In this document: piece after piece, positions 8,354-16,082 of the stretch
Layout: each line of letters begins with the position of its first letter
Position numbering within the stretch: the first letter of the stretch is position 1
NCBI RefSeq assembly: GCF_001921205.1
Contig: NZ_MSIE01000004.1
Location: 178,234-242,233, forward strand
Origin: Actinophytocola xanthii
Lineage (GTDB): Bacteria > Actinomycetota > Actinomycetes > Mycobacteriales > Pseudonocardiaceae
Reading direction: 5' to 3'
Length of the DNA: 64,000 nucleotides
Translations under genes and position numbers: made by a program
The notes under the pieces: generated by a model
What the model was told of the DNA's origin: nothing
The model's database searches: none
What the model saw: only the letters and a program-made list of their open reading frames with translations

Positions 8354-9880
8354 TCAGAACCTCACCAGCGCCTCCCCGACGATCAGCTCGTAGGCGAAGT
8401 TGACGAAGAAGAAGCCGAAGAACAGCACGTTGAGGACGAGGATGACGTAGTGCCACGGCCGGGGCCGTGCCGGCCGTGGCAGCCTGGAGTTCAGGTACAT
8501 CAGCACGAACGGGAACATCAGCGCGCCGAAGTTCGACATGTTCGCCGAGATCCGGACCAGCTCGGTCGGCAGGGCCAGGTGCAGCGCGGCCCCGATGACG
8601 ACGATCAGCACGAGCATGTACGGGTAGTAGAACTTCCGCGGGTCGTCCTCGAGGATCCGCCGGAGCTTCGGGCTCACCGCGTGCGCGGCGTCGGTGAAGT
8701 TGCGCACCAGCGCCTCGAAGATGCCGAGCTGGGTGGAGAACAGCACAAGGACGCCGACGACCAGTAGCAGGTAGAACATGCCGCTGCCGTACTGCGCGCC
8801 GAGCTGCTCGGCGGTGAACGTCGGGACGTTGGCCTCGGTCGGCGTCTCGCCGCTGGTCTCGACCACGTGCGCCATGAGGATGGTCGGCAGCAACATGCCG
8901 ATCATGGCTCCGCCGAAGAAGACCAGCCACAGGTCAATCCGCAGGAGGCGATACCAACGCCGCCAGCGCCTACGGTTGTCCGGAGTGTCCTGGAAGGTCA
9001 TACCGACCGGCAACAGCTCCTGCTTCTCCCCGCGCATCCCGGAGATGAAGCCGACGCGGTAGCCCATGCCGTAGCCCTTGTCGCGGTAGTGGTTCATCGC
9101 GTACCAGTTCAGGCCGGACGCCAGCGCCGTGAACCCGGCCAGCCCGCCGAGTACGGACGCGGTGATCCCCTCGGGTGGCCTGGCCGGCGTGACGAGGCCG
9201 CGAACTCCCTCCCACCAGATCGACCACGGGACGATCGCGACGCAGACGACGACCAGCACGGCCAGCAGCACGCCGACGAGCACCCAGTTGGTCAGCTCGA
9301 GCGCCCGGGAGACCTTGCGGGCCAGTGCGGTGATCAGGAAGACCACGAGCAGCAGGCCGATCGCGAGCAGCCGTACCCACTCGATCTCGTCCGGCTCGTG
9401 CAACCTGCCGGTGATCAGCGCGAAGAGGCCCTGCCCCGCCCCGGCTGCCCACCCGCCGAAGATGAAGGCGAAGTAGAACGCGACCAGGGAGAACGGAACC
9501 CAGAACTTCCAGCCCGGTGGTACGCGGCCGAACCCGACGATCGGCACCTCGCCGGTCGCCATGACGTAGCGGGAGCACTCGACGTTGTAGAACGTCTGGA
9601 GGATCGCGGAGACCGTGATGACCCATCCGACGCCGACGAAACCGAACTCTCCCACGGCATCCGGGCCGAGCAGCCACTCGCCGCTGCCGATCGAGATGCC
9701 GAGGGCGATCAGGCTCGGCCCGATGACGAACTGGATGATCTGCACGACACCGATGCGCCGGACGGAGAAAACCTCCTCCGGCTCAGGTAGGTCGGCGACG
9801 CCCAGCGGGGGGCGGCTGACCCCCAGCGGGTACTCGGTGGGGGTTGGGGCAGTGGTGCGTCCATCGACTTCGTTGGCCAT
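8354..9880 (-). CDS. Nramp-like multi-pass transporter lacking the DPGN and MPH motifs
   Basis: 508-residue integral membrane protein with about eleven helices, resembling the Nramp/SLC11 superfamily and APC fold. The first helix carries GISIGSGEWLLGP where classical Nramps have the DPGN metal-binding unwound segment, and I see no MPH motif in helix 6 (the region reads LNWYAMNHYRD). Transport of Mn/Fe is therefore not supported, and the substrate is unknown. ATG at 9880 has GGAGG at the right spacing; the frame runs further upstream but with non-membrane sequence. Transcribed divergently from the AraC gene. Confidence 0.8.
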   Translation of the reverse strand: MANEVDGRTTAPTPTEYPLGVSRPPLGVADLPEPEEVFSVRRIGVVQIIQFVIGPSLIALGISIGSGEWLLGPDAVGEFGFVGVGWVITVSAILQTFYNVECSRYVMATGEVPIVGFGRVPPGWKFWVPFSLVAFYFAFIFGGWAAGAGQGLFALITGRLHEPDEIEWVRLLAIGLLLVVFLITALARKVSRALELTNWVLVGVLLAVLVVVCVAIVPWSIWWEGVRGLVTPARPPEGITASVLGGLAGFTALASGLNWYAMNHYRDKGYGMGYRVGFISGMRGEKQELLPVGMTFQDTPDNRRRWRRWYRLLRIDLWLVFFGGAMIGMLLPTILMAHVVETSGETPTEANVPTFTAEQLGAQYGSGMFYLLLVVGVLVLFSTQLGIFEALVRNFTDAAHAVSPKLRRILEDDPRKFYYPYMLVLIVVIGAALHLALPTELVRISANMSNFGALMFPFVLMYLNSRLPRPARPRPWHYVILVLNVLFFGFFFVNFAYELIVGEALVRF

Positions 9881-9946
9881 GGCGACCTCCTCCAACTGGG
9901 ATACTGCATACCTTCCGGGTTCGTCAATCGTGTGCGCTCTGCGAAC

Positions 9947-9961
9947 GGATCTCGGAGATCC
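9947..9961. promoter_or_regulatory. 15-bp palindrome in the Nramp-like/araC divergent region
   Basis: GGATCTC-G-GAGATCC, perfect 7-bp arms around one base, midway between the two divergent starts. Position suggests an operator, possibly for the adjacent AraC protein; AraC proteins more often use direct repeats, so this is tentative. Confidence 0.4.
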
Positions 9962-10028
9962 TTGACGACTCGGCCCGGCCGCCGACCGTCGTGGACGTCC
10001 GGTCGGGAGGGTGCGCCATGCTTGGGCC

Positions 10029-10847
10029 ATGAGCGAGGCCACTGCCAGCGAGTACGGCGTGTTGGGCGTGCGGGGGGAGGACTTCCGGCTGGAGCGCGTG
10101 CCGCCCTCGGCAGACCTCGCCGACCTCGTGGAGCGACACTGGCTCGTCAGCTGGGACCTGCCCGCCGGTCGGCGAGCCGCGGCGACGCTGCTGCCGCACC
10201 CGTGCGTCAACCTCGTGCACGACCGGGGCGTGGTGGCGGTCGCCGGCGTGGGTACCGCGCGGTTCACCTACTCCTTCAGCGGGACCGGCCGGGTGTTCGG
10301 GGTGAAGTTCCGGCCGGGGGCGTTCCGTCCGTTCCTGGGGCGCGCCGTGTCGGAGCTGACCGACCAGACCCGCCCGCTCGCGAGTCTCTGGGGGCCGGCC
10401 GCCGCCGTCCTGGCCGCGGACCTGTCGGCCGCGCCGGACCTGGCGGCGCTCGTGGCAACGGCCGAACGGCACCTGCGGGCACGCTGGCCGGAGCCGGACC
10501 CGGCAGTGGCCCAGATCGGCCGCATCGTGCACGACCTGCTCCACGACCGCACGATCACGCGGGTGGAGGAGGTGTCGGCCCGCTTCGGGATTCCGCCGAG
10601 GACGTTGCAGCGGCTGTTCCAGCGCTATGTCGGCGTGAGTCCGAAGTGGGTACTGAGCCGGTACCGGCTGCACGAGGCGGCCGCACGCCTCGCCGAGGGG
10701 CCGGAGACCAGCTGGGCCGTGGTCGCCGCCGAACTCGGCTACTTCGACCAGTCACACTTCATCCGCGACTTCACCCGTGCCATCGGTCAGACGCCGGCCG
10801 CGTACGCGGACTCCTGCCGTCGACGCACGGCGGCGTTCAGCGCCTGA
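10029..10847 (+). CDS. AraC-family transcriptional regulator
   Basis: About 272 residues. An N-terminal ~130-residue beta-rich domain (DUF6597-like, with an FRLERVPPS opening and a GVKFRPGAFRPFLG turn) precedes the C-terminal double helix-turn-helix. The second half shows the AraC signature: VSARFGIPPRTLQRLFQRYV then AAELGYFDQSHFIRDFTRAIG. ATG 10029 was chosen; an in-frame GTG at 10011 directly abuts a GGGAGG and is less likely. Target genes unknown, but the divergent Nramp-like gene is a natural candidate. Confidence 0.88.
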   Translation: MSEATASEYGVLGVRGEDFRLERVPPSADLADLVERHWLVSWDLPAGRRAAATLLPHPCVNLVHDRGVVAVAGVGTARFTYSFSGTGRVFGVKFRPGAFRPFLGRAVSELTDQTRPLASLWGPAAAVLAADLSAAPDLAALVATAERHLRARWPEPDPAVAQIGRIVHDLLHDRTITRVEEVSARFGIPPRTLQRLFQRYVGVSPKWVLSRYRLHEAAARLAEGPETSWAVVAAELGYFDQSHFIRDFTRAIGQTPAAYADSCRRRTAAFSA

Positions 10848-10935
10848 AAGTTCTGCGCCGGCCAGACGGTCGGCAGCCAGTCGCAGACCGTCCCTAGCTG
10901 GACCTCCACGCGCTCGTCGCGCTGCTCGGTCCCGC

Positions 10936-11397
10936 TCAGTCGCGCCGGTCCTCGCGGTAGGACTCGATGACGATCGGGCCCGGGGCGGTGGGGTCGGGAT
11001 GGACGACCTCGGAGTCCACGACGAACACCCCTGGACGGGTGTGCCGTCGCCGCTCGGCCCGGCGCAGCACCCGGCGACGGGCGACAGCGCGCGTCGGGGG
11101 GAACAGCAGCAGCAGGGCGAGCGCGTCGGTGACGAACCCCGGGAACAGCACCAGGGCGGCGGCCGCCCCCACCAGCATCCCGTCCACCATCTCCGGGGAC
11201 GGGTCGCGCCGGTTGCGCATCGCATCGCCGAGCGCGGTCAGGGTTCGACTGCCCTGCCGGCGCAGCATCGCGACACCGAGGACCGACACGGCGACCAGCA
11301 GCAGGACGGTGGTGAGCACGCCGATGGCCTGCCCGAGCGCCACCACCACCGCGATCTCGGCCAACAACACGAGCAGCAGGAACACGAACAGCGGCAC
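10936..11397 (-). CDS. fxsA: FxsA family membrane protein
   Basis: 153-residue inner-membrane protein of the FxsA family. Four hydrophobic helices are seen (start, LTTVLLLVAVSVLGV, MLVGAAAALVLFPGF and DALALLLLFPPTRA), with the family-typical Phe-Pro-Gly-Phe and Pro-Pro-Thr-Arg turns. A soluble basic tail follows. FxsA relieves phage F exclusion when overproduced in E. coli; its normal role is unclear. ATG at 11397. Confidence 0.9.
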   Translation of the reverse strand: MPLFVFLLLVLLAEIAVVVALGQAIGVLTTVLLLVAVSVLGVAMLRRQGSRTLTALGDAMRNRRDPSPEMVDGMLVGAAAALVLFPGFVTDALALLLLFPPTRAVARRRVLRRAERRRHTRPGVFVVDSEVVHPDPTAPGPIVIESYREDRRD

Positions 11398-11638
11398 GGC
11401 AGTGCCTCCCTGGTAGAGGACCCGACACCTCTACCAACGCCGAACCCGGCCGAATCGCTCCCGATCATGGCGGCGGCCCTTTTCCTCGGCACGTCTTCGG
11501 TACGTCGTTGTGGGCGCGGTCACAGCTGTCACAGCGTGCCTGGTCGTGTACTCCCGAACGGCACTCGTTACGGGAACCGAACGGCAACGGGGGTGACTGA
11601 TCGTAGGTACCAGACGGAGACCACCGGAAGGACCCACG

Positions 11639-12448
11639 ATGACCCGCAAAGCCACCACCCTCCTCTCAGCGGCCCTTGTCCTGGCCGCCTCGGTGGCCGG
11701 GTTCGCGACTCGGGTGGCCGACCGCCCGGTCTCCGCTCCGGCGGAGGACGACGTGACCGTCGTCGCGGAGGCGATCCTCGCTCCGACCGGTTTCGAGCAG
11801 GCGGCCGCCCGTGGTCAGGCCGCTACCGCTGCCGCCGCCGCCGCGACCGCTCCGGGTTGCCGGGATGCCGCCTACGCCCTCGCCGCGTGGCGCCTGCCCG
11901 CCAAGTTCTCCTGGTACTACAACGGCGCCGCCGCGCCCGCGTCGGTCCGCTCCACGGCGCTCACCGCGCTGCGCGGCGGAACCAGCACCCTGTTCAAGGC
12001 CGGCTACCGCTGCGGCGGTACCACGACCCTGCGGACCACCGAGGTCTACGCCGGCAGCTCGACCCGGACCGCCCAGGTCAACGCCAAGGGTGTCTGCACC
12101 GGCAACGACGGCGTGAGCGTCACCAGCTGGGGCAGCCTCCCCGCCACGACCCTCGCCTACACCTGCGTCTACTACCGCACCTCGAGCAAGACCGTGATCG
12201 CCTCGGACATGCTGATCGACAACAAGCTCCACAGCTGGTTCACCAAGCTCCCCGCGGGCTGCAGCAACAAGTTCGACCTCCAGGCCGTCGCCGTCCACGA
12301 GCGCGGCCACACCGCCGGCCTCGGCCACGTCGACCAGCGGACGCACTCCTCGCAGGCCATGGCCCCGAAGATGCCGCCGTGCAGCACCGTTCACCGCACC
12401 CTCGGCGCCGGCGACGTGCGCGGCCTCAAGGCGATGTACGGCGCCTGA
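11639..12448 (+). CDS. Secreted matrixin-like zinc metalloprotease
   Basis: 269-residue exported protein. After a signal peptide and a ~60-residue Ala-rich propeptide-like stretch comes a domain with paired cysteines and, near residue 220, HERGHTAGLGH, a full HExxHxxGxxH zinc motif of the metzincins. A Met-turn candidate (SQAMAP) follows about ten residues later. The C terminus (GDVRGLKAMYG) matches the end of matrixin-like peptidases. GGAAGGA is upstream of the ATG. The 241 bp before it, back to the FxsA gene, hold no gene I can support. Confidence 0.88.
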   Translation: MTRKATTLLSAALVLAASVAGFATRVADRPVSAPAEDDVTVVAEAILAPTGFEQAAARGQAATAAAAAATAPGCRDAAYALAAWRLPAKFSWYYNGAAAPASVRSTALTALRGGTSTLFKAGYRCGGTTTLRTTEVYAGSSTRTAQVNAKGVCTGNDGVSVTSWGSLPATTLAYTCVYYRTSSKTVIASDMLIDNKLHSWFTKLPAGCSNKFDLQAVAVHERGHTAGLGHVDQRTHSSQAMAPKMPPCSTVHRTLGAGDVRGLKAMYGA

Positions 12449-12453
12449 GCCGC

Positions 12454-13065
12454 TCAGCCGGCCGTGGCGTAGACGCACCCCTCGACGTCGGCCGGCACGG
12501 TGCGGGCCTTCGTGGCCGCGACCGGCTCGCACCACAGGTAACGCAGGCCGAGGCGCTCGGTCCCCAGGGTGCCCGCAGTGATCGCGAAGCCGTTGCCGAA
12601 GGCCCAGTCCGGGTTGTCCGCGATCCGCCCCTCGGCGAGGCCCCGTCGCCAGAACTCCTGCAGCGCCCGCTGCTGACCGGGCTCGAACAGCACCAGCCCG
12701 AGCTCGTCGAACGGCTCGATCCCGCAGGTCGCCCACTGCGCGACGAAGGGGGCGTACCACTCGCCCCGAACCGGTCCCAGGTACTCGACCAGCTCCGCTC
12801 GGCTGGCCGCGTTCACCGGGTGGCACTCCCCGGTGACCTCACGCACCCATGTGGACAGTTCGGCCATCGTCTCCACCGGTTGGCCCAGGGCGGGCGTGCC
12901 GGAGTCCCCTGCTGGCGCGAGGTTCGGGTCGTCCTCGGGGGAGTGCTGGTGGCTGTGACCGGAGTCGCTGCGGTGGGCCGGTTGGGTTCCGCTCGGTTCG
13001 TCGCCCCCGCAACCGGCCAGCAACAACGCCACGACCGCTGTCACGACGAGCACGGTTGACCGCAT
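12454..13065 (-). CDS. Lipoprotein of unknown function with His-rich segment
   Basis: 203 residues. A signal peptide ends in a lipobox (LLLAGC), so the mature protein is lipid-anchored outside the membrane. A short His-rich stretch (HSHQHS) follows the anchor, then a globular domain with four cysteines spread across ~130 residues. I do not recognise the family. AGGAGAG precedes the ATG at a good spacing. A perfect CebR-type palindrome starts 22 bp upstream, suggesting control by a LacI-family repressor. It converges with the metalloprotease gene, only 5 bp apart. Confidence 0.75.
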   Translation of the reverse strand: MRSTVLVVTAVVALLLAGCGGDEPSGTQPAHRSDSGHSHQHSPEDDPNLAPAGDSGTPALGQPVETMAELSTWVREVTGECHPVNAASRAELVEYLGPVRGEWYAPFVAQWATCGIEPFDELGLVLFEPGQQRALQEFWRRGLAEGRIADNPDWAFGNGFAITAGTLGTERLGLRYLWCEPVAATKARTVPADVEGCVYATAG

Positions 13066-13086
13066 CCGCTCTCCTGGGCCGTCGGT

Positions 13087-13102
13087 TTGGGAGCGCTCCC
13101 AA
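13087..13102. promoter_or_regulatory. CebR-like operator (LacI family)
   Basis: TTGGGAGCGCTCCCAA, a perfect 16-bp palindrome whose inner 14 bp equal the CebR box known from Streptomyces cellobiose-utilisation genes (TGGGAGCGCTCCCA). It lies between the lipoprotein gene (-) and the serine protease gene (+), much nearer the former. Confidence 0.75.
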
Positions 13103-13132
13103 TAGTATCGTCGGCCGTCGCCGCATGGGGAA

Positions 13133-13150
13133 TACCGCCGATCGGCGGTA
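13133..13150. promoter_or_regulatory. Perfect 18-bp palindrome, second candidate operator
   Basis: TACCGCCGATCGGCGGTA is perfectly self-complementary. It lies 31 bp from the CebR-like box, in the same divergent region and about 105 bp before the protease start. I know no regulator for this sequence. Confidence 0.5.
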
Positions 13151-13254
13151 CGTGCTCGACGAGGCCCGCGCCTAGCCTTGGACGTCAGGAAGCGGGTTCT
13201 CGGGGGAATTTCCGCGCTCCGTCATCGACACGGTCTGACTCCTGGGGGAATGTC

Positions 13255-14265
13255 GTGCACTGGGGAAGATCCCTGCTCAGCACTGTCACCGTTGCGCTGT
13301 CCACCGTCGCGCTGTCCACCGTCGCGCTGTCCACCGTCGCCCTCGCCCTGCCGGCCGCGGCGGAGGCGGGCGGGCAGGCGGCGGAAGGAAAACTGGTCCC
13401 GGTCACCGGAAAGGCCTCGGCCGACCTGGTCGCCACCCGGAACGAGCGCTGGACCCAGGCCCGCATCGAGGAGGTCATCAGGACCGCGAAGCCGATCGAG
13501 CCTCCGGTCGTCGACGCGCCCGAGGCGCCCCAGGTCGAGGAGCCGGCCGCGCCGGAGCAGGTGATCGCCGAGCCGGCCGCCGCGTCCGGAGCCGCCGCGC
13601 GGAACCTTCCGGCGCCGGCCGCCCACGGTCGGATGTACATCGCCAACGCCGACGGGTCGTCCACCGGGTGGTGCTCGGCCTCCGTCGTGAACAGCGGGGC
13701 GCGGAACCTGATCAACACGGCGGCGCACTGCCTGCACAGCGGCGCCGGCGGGAACTGGCACTTCACCGAGGCCTTCTTCGTGCCGGGGCTGCACGGGACC
13801 TCCCAGCCGCACGGCATCTTCTGGGCCCAGCAGTGGACGGTCTGGTCGGCGTGGACCGACAGCTCCGACGACGACTACGACTACGGCTTCGTGAACCTGT
13901 TCCCGCGCGACGACGGTCAGAACGTCGTCGACGTGGTCGGGGCGAACGGGCTGCGGATCAACTCCGCCTTCGGGCAGACGGTCGTGGTCTGGGGCTACCC
14001 GGCCAACGACGGCTACCCCGGTGACGTCCCGTACTACTGCGACCAGGCCACGACCTACGACGGCAGCGCGTCCGACTCGTGGGTCTACGTCAACTGCACG
14101 ATGACCGGTGGGGCCAGCGGTGGACCGTGGCTGGACGACTACGATTACACCGCCTCGCTCGGCTACGTCATCGCGCTGACCACAAGGGCGGGGATCGACT
14201 TCGACTACTCGCTGAGCCCGTACTTCGACCAGTCGGTCGCGGATCTGTACTACCTGGTCGACTAG
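13255..14265 (+). CDS. Secreted trypsin-like serine protease
   Basis: 336-residue exported chymotrypsin-fold protease. A long signal peptide with a repeated Val-Ala-Leu-Ser-Thr core is followed by a ~100-residue Glu/Pro/Ala-rich pro-region and the catalytic domain. The triad is visible: His in NTAAHCLHSG, Asp in the DDYDYGFVNL stretch, and Ser in GGASGGPW. Cysteines flank His and Ser as usual. GTG at 13255 was chosen because GGGGGAA lies 4 nt upstream and the signal peptide begins here; the frame stays open back to 13087 without a plausible start. Confidence 0.88.
   Translation: MHWGRSLLSTVTVALSTVALSTVALSTVALALPAAAEAGGQAAEGKLVPVTGKASADLVATRNERWTQARIEEVIRTAKPIEPPVVDAPEAPQVEEPAAPEQVIAEPAAASGAAARNLPAPAAHGRMYIANADGSSTGWCSASVVNSGARNLINTAAHCLHSGAGGNWHFTEAFFVPGLHGTSQPHGIFWAQQWTVWSAWTDSSDDDYDYGFVNLFPRDDGQNVVDVVGANGLRINSAFGQTVVVWGYPANDGYPGDVPYYCDQATTYDGSASDSWVYVNCTMTGGASGGPWLDDYDYTASLGYVIALTTRAGIDFDYSLSPYFDQSVADLYYLVD
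13294..13338 (+). repeat. Three tandem 15-bp repeats inside a signal peptide
   Basis: GCGCTGTCCACCGTC occurs three times without change at 13294, 13309 and 13324, encoding Ala-Leu-Ser-Thr-Val in the hydrophobic core of the protease signal peptide. Being in multiples of three, gain or loss of a unit would change only the core length. Confidence 0.9.
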
Positions 14266-14296
14266 GGCGCCGAAATTCTTGTGCGGACGCGCCCTA
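14263..14296 (+). terminator. Weak hairpin after the serine protease gene
   Basis: TAGGGCGC (14263-14270, including the stop codon) pairs with GCGCCCTA (14289-14296) across an 18-nt loop. No T-run follows. It may end the protease transcript before the next gene. Confidence 0.35.
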
Positions 14297-14352
14297 ACGG
14301 TGGGCGGCACGGTCGCGATCTCCCCTGCGGGGGCGACGTGAAGGAGCGGCTC

Positions 14353-14868
14353 ATGAGCGACTACCGACACAATCGCGCCGGTCGGGGACAGGCGAACTTC
14401 GGTCACGGCAACACGAACGTGGGTCGTGACCACATCGACGGCCGGATCGACAACCGCGGCGGCCACTATGCGGGCCGCGACTACCGGCAGGTGCACAACC
14501 ACGGCATGTACGCGGAGCGGGACCTGCACTACCGCGACGGCGACTACTACGACATCCAGCACAGCCAGGGCGACCCGTTCGACGACATCGCGAGCGGCCG
14601 CGGCGTCGGCCGGCTGATCACGGTCGTCGGGTTGCTGATCGCGCTCGCCGGCTTCGGCGGGTTCATGTACGTGATCTTCCGGGGGTTCACGGCCGACGAG
14701 CACATGTTCGATCCGACGTCGATCACCGTCCTCGAGATCCCGCTGATGTTCGTGGGTTTCGGGGCGGCTCTGGTCGGCGGGATCATCGCCTCGGCCGGCG
14801 GGGCGATGGCGAGGGCGTCGCGGCGCCGCCACGACCGCGCCGCGCACTACCGGAGGCGGCGGTACTGA
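14353..14868 (+). CDS. Membrane protein with N-terminal Asn/Gly-rich amyloid-like motif
   Basis: 171-residue protein of unrecognised family. Residues 10-43 form an Asn/Gly/Asp-rich motif containing FGHGNTNVGRDH and DNRGG, ending AGRD. A His/Tyr/Asp-rich stretch follows (to about 80), then two membrane helices (about 88-110 and 120-150) and a basic tail. The same motif opens the next protein, with 22 of 34 positions identical. The core resembles RHIM-like or bacterial amyloid-signalling (BASS) motifs, which mediate homotypic assembly; that reading is inference. Start ATG has AAGGAG 6 nt upstream. Stop overlaps the next start (TGATG). Confidence 0.7.
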   Translation: MSDYRHNRAGRGQANFGHGNTNVGRDHIDGRIDNRGGHYAGRDYRQVHNHGMYAERDLHYRDGDYYDIQHSQGDPFDDIASGRGVGRLITVVGLLIALAGFGGFMYVIFRGFTADEHMFDPTSITVLEIPLMFVGFGAALVGGIIASAGGAMARASRRRHDRAAHYRRRRY

Positions 14869-15284
14869 TGGAGTTCCGCGACCTGAGAACGGGTGGGGGC
14901 CAGGTCAACATCGGCTCCGGCAACACCAACGTCGGCGGGGACCACGTCGACCGCCGGGTGGACAACCGAGGTGGCGTGTTCGCCGGCCGCGACCTGGTCC
15001 TGACACCGGCCTCGGACACCCAGTCCCTGGCCGACGCGCTGGCCACCCTCCGCCTGACCGAGGCCGAACGGGCGGAGGCACTCACCGCACTCGAGGCCTT
15101 CCGCGCCGCCGCCGGCACCCCGGACCGTGGGAAGGCCGGCGAGCACCTGCGCCGCTTCACCGCGGTACTGCGCGACACCGGCGCCCTCGCGTCGGCCGGC
15201 GCCGCGTTGGTGGACCCGCTGACCAGACTGGGCCGATGGCTGGGTCCGGTCGGTGCGTCCGTGCTCGCCCTGCTCGGCGGCTGA
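14868..15284 (+). CDS. Small protein with the same Asn/Gly-rich amyloid-like motif plus helical tail
   Basis: 138 residues, translationally coupled to the preceding gene. Residues 9-42 repeat the upstream motif (VNIGSGNTNVGGDH, then DNRGG and AGRD). The rest is predicted helical: a heptad-like segment from about 50 to 80, a basic linker, and a hydrophobic Gly/Leu/Ala-rich C-terminal helix that could touch a membrane. The two neighbours, one with two membrane helices and one soluble, sharing one motif, look like interacting partners. No catalytic motif is seen, so no enzymatic function is proposed. Confidence 0.7.
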   Translation: MEFRDLRTGGGQVNIGSGNTNVGGDHVDRRVDNRGGVFAGRDLVLTPASDTQSLADALATLRLTEAERAEALTALEAFRAAAGTPDRGKAGEHLRRFTAVLRDTGALASAGAALVDPLTRLGRWLGPVGASVLALLGG

Positions 15285-15330
15285 TGCGTACCGGCGCGCC
15301 CCGAAACTGTCGGCCCCCGCGCGTACCCTG

Positions 15331-15363
15331 GTGATCGGGGGCCGGAGGCCGGCCCCCGATCAC
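15331..15363. terminator. Strong bidirectional terminator hairpin
   Basis: A perfect 15-bp stem (GTGATCGGGGGCCGG at 15331-15345 with its reverse complement at 15349-15363) closes a 3-nt loop. It sits between two convergent genes, 46 bp after the first and 2 bp before the end of the second. Confidence 0.85.
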
Positions 15364-15365
15364 GT

Positions 15366-16082
15366 TCAGCGGCCGAGCACCAGGTAGGCGAAGCCGAGCA
15401 CCCCGCGGTAGGACGTCAGGTACACCCGTTCCCGGCTGTCCACCCAGTCGCGCACCTCGGGCACCCGCGGGTCCTCCGGGTTGGCCATCAGCCACTCCTG
15501 CTGGCCCGCCCGGTGCCGTGACTCGAAGTCATCCCATTCGCGCTGGTCGGCGGTGCTCAGGTGGAGGACCCGCCAGCCCGCCGCGTTGGCCGCGGTCACC
15601 AGGTCGGGGAGCGAGAGGAACTCGTTGCCGAACAGGTCCAACGCCGCCGGCGTCGGCGGCGACGGCCAGCAGCCGTCGCCGATCAGGACCCGGCCGGAGG
15701 GGACGACCTCGGCCAGCGCGGTCAGCATCGACTGGGTTCCGCCTAGGGCGTGCGAGGCCCCGATGCAGATGGCCCGGTCCGCCGTGCCGCGCCAGGACTC
15801 CGCCTTCTCCTCGACGAACTGCACCCGGTCGGCCAGCCCTCGCTCCCGCGCCGCTCGCCGCCCGCGGTCCAGCGCCGTCGGGTCGGAGTCGACCCCGACC
15901 GCCCGGTTGTAGGTCCGCGCGACGGCCCGCAGCATCAGCTCGCCCCAGCCGCAGCCGAGATCCACGAGCGTGGTGTCGGCGGTGAGATCGAGCCGGTCCA
16001 GCAGCAGGTCGGCGTGCTCCTCGGCCAGCGGGGTGTTCCACCGCAGGCGCGCGTACCGCGCGGCGGCGAGCGTGTCCGTCAC
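15366..16082 (-). CDS. Class I SAM-dependent methyltransferase
   Basis: 238-residue Rossmann-fold methyltransferase. Motif I is LVDLGCGWGELML, the acidic residue after beta-2 is in VGVDSDPTAL, and a CIGASHALGG stretch follows. The C-terminal part resembles small-molecule methyltransferases that act on amines or carboxylates. GTG at 16082 overlaps the acetyltransferase stop by 4 nt, so the two are coupled. Substrate unknown. Confidence 0.85.
   Translation of the reverse strand: MTDTLAAARYARLRWNTPLAEEHADLLLDRLDLTADTTLVDLGCGWGELMLRAVARTYNRAVGVDSDPTALDRGRRAARERGLADRVQFVEEKAESWRGTADRAICIGASHALGGTQSMLTALAEVVPSGRVLIGDGCWPSPPTPAALDLFGNEFLSLPDLVTAANAAGWRVLHLSTADQREWDDFESRHRAGQQEWLMANPEDPRVPEVRDWVDSRERVYLTSYRGVLGFAYLVLGR

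Noticed and set aside
8354..10267. 637-codon version of the Nramp-like gene
   Set aside because: The first ~129 codons overlap the AraC gene and are not membrane-like; ATG 9880 has a good ribosome site.
13087..13254. Extended N terminus of the serine protease
   Set aside because: It would place ~56 polar residues before the signal peptide and cover both palindromes; GTG 13255 with GGGGGAA fits better.
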